Below, one piece after another: positions 56,383-64,000 of a DNA stretch of 64,000 bases. Below the pieces are notes generated by a model. That model was not told the origin of the DNA and ran no database searches. It saw only the letters and a list, made by a program, of their open reading frames with translations. A program made the position numbers and the translations under genes. The DNA comes from Eutreptiella sp. 'Long Island Sound 2002'. Lineage: Eukaryota; Euglenozoa; Euglenophyceae; Eutreptiales; Eutreptiaceae. Each line of letters opens with the position of its first letter. Position 1 is the stretch's first letter. Location of the stretch: NCBI GenBank assembly GCA_964036045.1, contig OZ038382.1:3122612-3186611 (forward strand), written 5' to 3'.

Positions 56383-57737
56383 GCATGCTCAATACGAAGA
56401 AAATTTACGTACCATGGGTTTGGGGAGTTCCTTTACTTCATTTACTGCTGACTAGCCCTCCTAACAAAACAACGAGCAAGCTAGCCGTGTCTAAAGTCCA
56501 AGATTTTCAAGGATTTTGTTCACATGTCTCAAACGACATAATGATGCACACGTGCACAAACGCACCTTCCTCACAGGGATCGGCAAATTGAACACAAATA
56601 CGCGTTCAAACTAAGATCTCCGTGCCATGGTCGAGAGATGAGGGTTCATGGTCGTCAATAGCCACGGGAACTTTACTCAAGTTTTTGGGTTCAAGGGTCC
56701 AACCTCAATCCGGCATAGTAGCTTGGGCCCGCGATCACATGGCGCGATATTCTACGAATACTCCCACCCACGCGGAACGGTTGACATGAAACCGTTCCGA
56801 GCCAGTTCCGAGCTAATCTAATCCGCAAGCCCCACCAATAGTGTTCCGCGGCATTGCACCCCAATGGCTGGTGCGTGACCAATCATGAACAACACAGCGA
56901 ACCCAACAAATAGCTCATCATTGGAAATACCATTCCAAAAGTACTTACACCATCAAAAAACACACATTTTCACACACGTATGGCCTGTGGAACATTCTCA
57001 CGCATTGTGACGATAAGAACATACCCAATGACCGGAAGCTCCCAGATCGGAATGGTCGACGCACACCCATGTGTAGGCGTTGCGCTTTGGACAGAAATGA
57101 ACATCGAGACATCTCTAGATGGTGAGAACAAGATTACGTGCCATTGTCGAGGTACGAGAGCCATGGAGCAAGGGTGGTGTTCCTAGCCGTGGCTAGGTGC
57201 TACTTTTGCCGCCCCCCCGCCCCCGCACCCGTTGGATGGGAACGTGGGGTCGACAATTGACCAGCTAGCCACGGCTTAGCAGGGCTAGCAAGGCCAATCC
57301 CCCGCCCCCCACGCCCGCCCGTCCCCTTTGTAAGGAAGCTTGCAGTGCGGGCAGCCGCTGCGGCAGCCGCACAAGAACTGAAATTATCACGGGTTTCACG
57401 AGTTTGGGCTACTAAAGGAAATCCGACACAGATCCCTGTCCTGTACTGAATCTTTGTTGTGGCCACGCCACCCGCCCTCTATGTCGGGTCTTTGCAAAAC
57501 AAAGAATGGGTTGAAAGGATGTGCGACGACAGGGATGGGCCCTCCATGCACGACCAAAGTGTTTGGTACACCATTTCAATCAACCATAGCGAGGGATGAG
57601 CCGTGATGGGCCGCAAAATGCAGTCGAAGCGAATGAAGAGCGTAAAGCAGCAGCGCATCACGGGGCATCGCTGTAGAATGGTAGGAAGCAGAGAGCACCC
57701 GGTGGGAGGAGGCGAAGAGAGCTGTGAATGGGTGGGC
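56383..57737. other. Intergenic stretch between MoaC and the dispersed repeat
   Basis: No gene recognised. A C-rich block lies near 57210-57330. Short ORFs on both strands have no family I can name. Confidence 0.4.
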
Positions 57738-58235
57738 TTCCATTTGGTAATGTGGGTTGCAATTGGGACGTGGTGGATGACAATTGAATCACTGCCTACC
57801 CCTCTGCTTAGCCAAATGTTGATGGCCACAAGGATCTTAGCAAGGTGTAAAGTGACAGGGCAGATGTTTTGGTTGTGCCTCGATGGCGAGGTTCCCGGGA
57901 GGCGGAGCACGTCAACAGGCAAAAAACATGTGCGAGCTACACAGTAACAACAAGTGCAATTGTCCTTATGCTAGATTCAACGCATTGCTCTCTTTGCATT
58001 CCTGGTTTTGCAGAGGGGTGCAGTATTGTGTGTAGTCCCTTCCATATCTTTGAGTGGTGATGACTGTCTGTGCTAAGGGGGGTCCTCATTTGATTTTTGG
58101 AATGGTGACGTGTTGGTGGCAACCACGTTGAGCATAACTTCGGAAGGAGCACACATCGTGGGATGTGAAGACAAGGGTTCGGTTGTTTAGGGGACGGAAG
58201 AGTTGCATGCGCAGGGTCAGATAAGGCATCGCCGG
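57738..58235 (+). repeat. Dispersed repeat, copy 2 (pair with 36607-36990)
   Basis: Same order of shared words as copy 1 (TTCCATTTGGTAATGTGG to AGAGTTGCATGCGCAGGGTC). An extra stretch of about 125 bases lies at roughly 57878-58003, either an insertion here or a deletion in copy 1. The shared part contains no intact gene. Confidence 0.85.
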
Positions 58236-58743
58236 AAACCAAAAGGCGACCTCTGAACACGGACCTTGATACACACCAACCTTCCTTTGCCAGTCACATG
58301 CACTAGACAAAGACGGACCCAAACTTCGGATGCCTTAGGCAGTTGTGTCGTGTTCACTTTTACACCGACACCGGCCGCGAGTACAGGAGGATGTATACGG
58401 CCGCCGACCTGGGTTGCAGGGAGGGACGTACGGTAGGGGGGGGGCGGGGCTCCGGATTCCTATTCTCAGCCGACAGTTAACCCATAGAAGAACATGCGAC
58501 AGAAGCTATCCGCATGCGCATCTGCACCGATTGTTGCTCTCTCCCCTCAACTCAGCCGCTCAGCCCTAAAACAAAGAAAGGGTAAAAAGTGTCCTTGAAA
58601 TTTATTGAAACATTATCTCTGTCGTACTTCCACCATGCACTGTTACACGTGAGGGACCAGGACATCTTGGAGTTCCACAAAACCGCTGTTCTGCACTTTT
58701 TCCTTCCTGGTCTGCTGCAGGTCGGTCTGTAGGCGCATTCAGC
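58236..58743. other. Upstream region of Rab23
   Basis: No gene recognised. A short G-rich tract lies at 58434-58450. Core promoter elements are not evident by eye. Confidence 0.4.
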
Positions 58744-59769
58744 ATGATTGAGAACGTTGAAGGTTTGGCTACCCCACAATTTGCATTCTTGGACGTATTG
58801 TTCTCGCCTCGCTGGGCCGCCCTACCTGTTGGGGTTGAACACTTCCCCTTTACCTGCAGACGCTGTCAAAGTGATCGTTGTGGGAGACGGTGGCGTTGGC
58901 AAAAGCAGCCTGGTGAGGCGATACGCCAAGGGCAAGTTCACGTCAGAATATAAGAAAACGATTGGTTGCGATTTTATGGAGAAGGAAGTGTTTGTCAAGG
59001 TCCTTCGGCCGTCTGTTGCACGGTGTTGGGAGTCTGACACTCAATTGCCTTCCCTTTTGATTATTGCGAGGTACGGACTGCCCCTGCATGTTCGGCCTCA
59101 ATTTTCACCTTGCAGCCGTTGAACGAAACGGTGAAGATGATGCTCTGGGACACTGCTGGGCAAGAGGTGTTTGACGCCCTGACAAGTCAATATTATCGAG
59201 GAGCAGGCGCCTGTGTGCTGGCGTTTTCAACGACTGACCGGACTTCGTTCCAATCAATCAAGGTAGGAGGAGGCAACCATGGTTTTTGTCGATGCAAGCC
59301 TCCGTTGGCATCGTTTGCACAGAGCGCCATTTCGACGTTCACGGAAGGGCATGAGAGGATGGGAGAACAGTACACGTCGTTCTATTCCGGTGGCGAGGTT
59401 GCTTTCACTGTGACAGGGTTGGAAAGAGAAAGTTGAAAATGTTTGTGGGAAGGGAAACACCGTATTGGCCCTCATCCAAACGAAGATTGACTTGATCGAC
59501 CAGACTGTTGTGCAGAAGTACGTTCTCACACACCCATATTGCGCTGTGTCGTTTGCTACTGCGGGTGTTCCTTGAAAATCACTTTTGTTGCACTCGTCCA
59601 GTCAAGAAGCTGAGCAACTGGCAAAGCAGCTGGGCGTGAAATTCTTCCGTACCTCGTGCAAGGAAAACTTCAATGTCGACCCAGGTTCTTCCTCTTTCGT
59701 GCTCCCGTTAAATAGTCGGACTACCCTGCGAGAGAGACAGACGCACACGCAACTCCTCACACACACATG

Positions 59770-59800
<31 letters not shown>

Positions 59801-60408
59801 TTGTGCCGTGTTCCCCTCGAACATTTGAAAACCGGGAGGCCCCTGAAAAATTGTGCCGCTTGCTGCAAGTCCGTCTTTCTCCGGGGCGGGCTCCCATGTG
59901 AACCACGCTATTCAATGTGAACAATTCTGAGCCACGCGTTGTTTATTCCCAGTTTTCGAATACCTTGCGGAATCCTACATTGGACGGGGCCAGCTTGAGG
60001 CGGACAGTATGCCTATCCAGCAAGGAGCGAAGGGAGTCAGAAAGGAGGATTTCGAGTCGGGAGGTTTGATGCGCTCGCGGATTGCCCTCCTGTCGTGCTT
60101 AATGCTGATAGTCGGTCAATACAACAACAGTCGTGATGGAAATTAGCACAAAACAAGTGCATTGCTGTGGCGAGGTGCAGACGTGTCTGTTCGGCATGTG
60201 ATGACCGTTGAGACTGGTGGTTAAGGAATTAATATTTGACATTCACCGTGTTGGCCGCTGGGCGTTACATGTTCCAATGCGCGAAGGAGATTCCTTCCCT
60301 GTTTTCCCATCAGGTGACAAAGAGGCCGTCCAAACTGTCAAGGTGCACGGTGATGAGCCAGCTACCCGCAGAGCAAAGCAGAAAAAGAAGATCTGCAACA
60401 TTCTGTAG
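58744..60408 (+). CDS. Rab23-type small GTPase, seven exons
   Basis: Exons: 58744-58762, 58860-58999, 59116-59262, 59417-59517, 59602-59684, 59953-60063, 60314-60408. They sum to 696 nt, a 231-residue protein, with every junction keeping frame and GT-AG ends. The protein begins MIENVEDAVKVIVVGDGGVG. P loop GDGGVGKS is at 15-22, switch I KKTIGCDF at 38-45, WDTAGQE at 64-70, and the guanine-specificity motif TKID at 124-127, where most Rabs have NKID. QEAEQLAKQLGVKFFRTS (137-154) and KENFNV are typical of Rab23. The end is basic (RRAKQKKKI) and finishes with a CAAX box, CNIL, so prenylation is expected. Rab23 acts in ciliary and endosomal membrane traffic. Without the last splice the frame ends at a TAG at 60144 and lacks a prenylation site, which favours the seven-exon model. 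Confidence 0.93.
59759..59800. repeat. CA microsatellite in a Rab23 intron
   Basis: ACACAC run of about 40 bases inside the intron 59685-59952, preceded by CACACATGCACG. Confidence 0.9.
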
Positions 60409-63400
60409 AGCACAGTAACGCTGCCACACACATACTCGTTTTTTTTTCCATAAACGGGAGCAAGGATCAGTGCACCCGTTGGCAGCCCGTGGCCTGCAGG
60501 TCCTCGTCCACCAGACAAACTTCATATGCGTCGTCACAGCCTTGACCATCTGTGGCCCATTGCGGGTTGTGGACGCGCCGTCGCGTTGAGGAGGCTTAGC
60601 AGCGTTTGAAATTTTCATTTGACCTACATTTTTCCTTCTGTGCATGCAGCCATTCCTAGTGGCAGAGGGGATTGTCAGCTGGTTATTTTTGGGGAGCGTT
60701 GTGTGTGGGCTGATACGGCAGCCACTTCCCATCGACAGACGGACCCGGAGCCGTCAGCATGTCATTTTCTGGGAGCGTTGTGTGGGGCTGTTGTGCTGTT
60801 ATGGGAGAGATTTTTTCGACGGATGAACTGCCCATTTTTTGCGTGCAATGCACTGGGAGGGGCGAGGGAATTGCGTATGCCCTTTCCTCTGTTCTGAAAG
60901 GTATGCGTGGATGTTTCGCCTTGCTTAACACATGCGTACTCCACCACTGCACCGCTCCACTTTGTTAGATTGTTTTTGTTTCTGCGTCGTAAATTGCCCG
61001 TTCTCCCGCCTATCCGTTGATTTGTTGGCTGCATCAGCGATCAAGTAGGTCTCGTTTTCGGAGCTGGAATTTTCCAGGTGTTCCATTTTTCAGGTGTCTG
61101 TTGGCAGGTGCTTGGCGTGAGGTATGTTGAGAGCTTGTCGAAGGTTGGTCATGCACTTGCACATTTTCTGTGTTTCATGTGCATGCGTTTTGCGATGGTT
61201 TTAGCCGGCTCGCCGAGTCGCTGGTCATATTCTGATGCTCCAAGCCATGGGGCTCATGGGGCCATGGGGCTCGTGCACTGCTCCGTGGGATATAAAGTGT
61301 CTCGTTCTGCCCAAATATCTGTGCTCCGGTGGCCAGGAGAATGGCAGCTTATGGGGCGCATGCAAACCTAACCATTTGTGGGTGTCCTGTCTTCTGGGTT
61401 CCAAGGTAGAGCAGGCAAAGGGGGGCTGGCATCGGCTCGAAGACGAAGCTCTCCTGCTTTCGTCAGATCCCGCAGCCAAGTGTTGGTTGTACCGCGCGTA
61501 GGCTGCACCGGGCGGCAACTGTTGTAGGTTGCTGCTCGGAGTACTCGTGAAGGGGGTACTGGTTGTTGGGTGACCCTTGACCCGTGTATGTGATCTCACC
61601 GAGAAGCTGTTTCCGCTTTTTGATGGAGCGTCAGTGTGGTCCATGGAACTGAGTGGGAGGGGCTCAGTTCCTAGTTACAAACGCCCTGGTTTCACCTAGA
61701 TCATCCGAAGGACGTTCAGAACATCTGCGTTGTTCAATGGGATCCGCTCACGGTGTTATGCTCTACAGGGAGGACATCACCGTGGTCTGCGCACTCAATG
61801 CAGGGAAACAGGGGTACCGTCGATGTGTCTCGTCAAAGGGATGCTGCTGAGACACATGCTCTCCTGCGGATGAATGCACATATTTACTCCATGAGATGAT
61901 TTGTTCCAAGATTTTCTTTTGAGTCAGATTTTTCTTGGTTGCATTTGGTAGATTTCGCTCTCTTTCACATCCCCCTATTTCCCCCGCCCCTTCCTAAATC
62001 AGTGTGCAAGAAGGAATATTTTGGTGAGGTAGTTTGTTGGTGTACATGCACATTTCTGTTCGCAACTCCGCCACACAAGTAGTGGTGCTCAGATGCACAG
62101 GTGCACAGGTGTGTATTGGCATCCAGTTGGGATTGCAAGGGTCAGGGTACCAAGTCAAAAAAGCATCAAAACCATTCATTCCGTTGCATGCCGATATCAA
62201 AACCCACCGAACCCCGTTCCCCAGCTGTTCAGCAGGAGGCACATCTATCCTCACATAACTCATTTATCCTGCCATTGGGGGGCTAATAATTTAACCGAAA
62301 AGAATTTCGTTAGCTGTGATGAGTGCAATGCTAATTGGTACCTAATTGGTGCATTCAATACTTAGAATTGTGTGAATATCTCCTTGTGTTCACCAAGACG
62401 GCTGGAATCATTCGCCTGTGAGAGAATTCTGTTTGCTACGCATGTGTGCGTCTGTGTGTGCGTGTACATGTGTGGTGATTTCAGGTTAGAGCCAACAGCT
62501 CAAAAAACACACCCTGTAAGCTGTCGAAGACTGGTCGGCGAGTCTATGGGTCCATGGCCAACCAACATAACCGCATTTGTACATTGCTCACTTGGAGTGC
62601 CCACTCCCTCAACAATCTCCTGTGCACCCCACCAACCAACACTCCATTCCACTCACACGGATTCTCCCTCCTGGATGCAATGAAATCCTGACGCTCAGCA
62701 CCAGCCACAGCTTTTGCAGAAGTCACCCAAGGGCTCCTAGACAACGCAATCCCAGACTTGCAACATTTTATCATTCCTCCTCCCACAACCCTGGAAAGCC
62801 AAACCACCCGAATGCACCACCTCTTCCATCAACCCCACCCTCAAATTCTTCTGCAACCACATCAATACCGTCCCCCATCAACAAATATCCACACAAAATT
62901 CACCCCTCACACAAATCTCTATTACCTCGAACCCACCCCCCCCTCCATCTCCAGAGCTTTGTCCTGACCCCCGCCACACAATGATTCACCATTATCCTCC
63001 TCATCAGCACTTTCATGCACCCCTCTGGCTAGCACCAACCACAGCACGCCACCACACACTACAGCGGCACCAAAATGTGGTGGTCCGGTTAATTCTCTTT
63101 TCTCATTGGTCATGATGGCCTGTTCCGTGTTCTTTCCATTGGTGGCAGAGACATTGGACGGACTTGCGCTGCCACCAATTTCAAACACAAAGGGCAATGG
63201 ATAAAAACCAAAGTAAACACACAGAAATGTCAATGATCATCCCCGAGCATGCGGTTAGCACAATGCATAGTAATATTTTTTCAGCTCGTTCGGGGCAACT
63301 TTGGATGTCGATACAAAAACCTGCACTGTCAAGGAGGAAGCTGAGGCAAAGGGGTACAAAAGCGAAGAGTTTGGATGAGTGGTGGCTTTTTTTCATCCAA

Positions 63401-64000
63401 AGACATGCGGAATTGAGACACCAGATAGCACAACATCTACAGCCATTGGACAAGGCAATGTCCATGCAGGACTGGAAGACGCGGGTCAGAGGGTTTTGGT
63501 CCGACTTTGAAGTTGGTGGATTTTGAGCATGCAGACATCCACAAGGAGGATGAGAGTTAGGAGAGGATATTTAAAGTGTATTTGAAAATGTAAGGTCATG
63601 AGAGAAGAGCCATATTCATTGAATATACGAGAGCAAGTGTGGTTGCAGTGGACATTGTTGTTGCCCAATGTTTTGCAAAAGGGAACATGTTTGTGCATAA
63701 GCCTGCCCCATGTCTGTTCAAACAGGTTGGTATTGAAATAAAAGGGTCACCAAAGATTTTGCACCATCAGTAGAAATGAAATATGACATGGTGACAATAA
63801 GTGTTCATGGAAGCAGAACATACATCATTTTCATGGTCATTGAAGTGGCCCTAAGGGCAGGGGTCGACATGGTGACATTGTCCTCCCACCGGTGTAATGT
63901 GATCCAATTTTTTTTGGATATTTTCATTTTCAATGTGTTTAAAGCAGTTTTGAGAAAGGCATGGAGAGAATAGAGATAAGATGATTTTTGGAAGTGTGTG
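60409..64000. other. Long right-end stretch without a recognised gene
   Basis: Short ORFs only. The plus ORF at 62577-62984 is Pro/Ser/His-rich and lies in CCACC-rich sequence, so I do not support it. A TG-rich run lies near 62440-62475. No tRNA, rRNA or mobile-element motif was found. Small exons of unknown genes could be present. Confidence 0.35.

Noticed and set aside
59953-60146. Rab23 ending at the in-frame TAG at 60144
   Set aside because: This version lacks any prenylation motif. Splicing from 60063 to 60314 keeps frame and adds a basic tail and a CAAX box.
62577-62984. Plus-strand ORF of 135 codons
   Set aside because: Pro/Ser/His-rich in CCA/TCC-rich sequence, with no motif, no supporting neighbour and no splice continuity.

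Overview
The window looks like nuclear DNA of a flagellate or alga-like microbial eukaryote. Two genes are clearly spliced with GT-AG introns (Rab23 with seven exons, MoaC/CNX3 with four). Most of the rest is gene-poor and rich in tandem repeats, dispersed repeats and decayed mobile elements. Rab23 is a cilium-linked GTPase, so a flagellated lineage is likely. A stand-alone MoaC and a secreted type-B carboxylesterase fit a free-living protist or alga, but I cannot name the species.

Layout. 1-8548: about 100 tandem copies of an 85-bp unit. 8549-9714: plus-strand remnant resembling a hAT-type transposase C-terminus with a SAP domain, cut off on its left by the array and broken by one in-frame TAG. 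10586-11971: intact single-exon BTB(T1)-kelch gene. 12030-13240: GC-rich, frameshifted minus-strand ORF of unknown family. 14381-14609: dispersed element. 14617-16889: second array of 65-bp units, plainly a 20-bp deletion derivative of the 85-bp unit. 16890-17281: a second plus-strand ORF cut off by an array. 20161-20301: two tRNA-like modules head to head. 21425-22978: carboxylesterase. 24-31 kb: repeats, C/G homopolymers, a tRNA-like pseudogene and unrecognised ORF scraps. 31780-32880: decayed non-LTR retrotransposon end (zinc knuckle, then RNase H). 36-41 kb: repeats, including a 200-bp triplicate next to another tRNA-like sequence. 43179-43939: GC-rich insert between direct repeats, with its own inverted repeats. 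44-50 kb: one possible small gene and several duplications and minisatellites. 52745-56382: MoaC gene, minus strand. 57738-58235: second copy of a repeat also at 36607-36990. 58744-60408: Rab23. 60409-64000: nothing recognised.

The intact genes do not form one pathway. MoaC acts in molybdenum cofactor synthesis, Rab23 in membrane and ciliary traffic, the esterase probably in the secretory route, and the BTB-kelch protein is probably a ubiquitin-ligase adaptor or scaffold. The most distinctive content is the related pair of hairpin-rich satellites, their deletion relationship, and the fact that each directly abuts a truncated ORF in the same orientation.

All calls come from reading sequence and translations by eye. 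Splice models rest on reading-frame continuity and remembered family motifs, not on transcripts or database searches.
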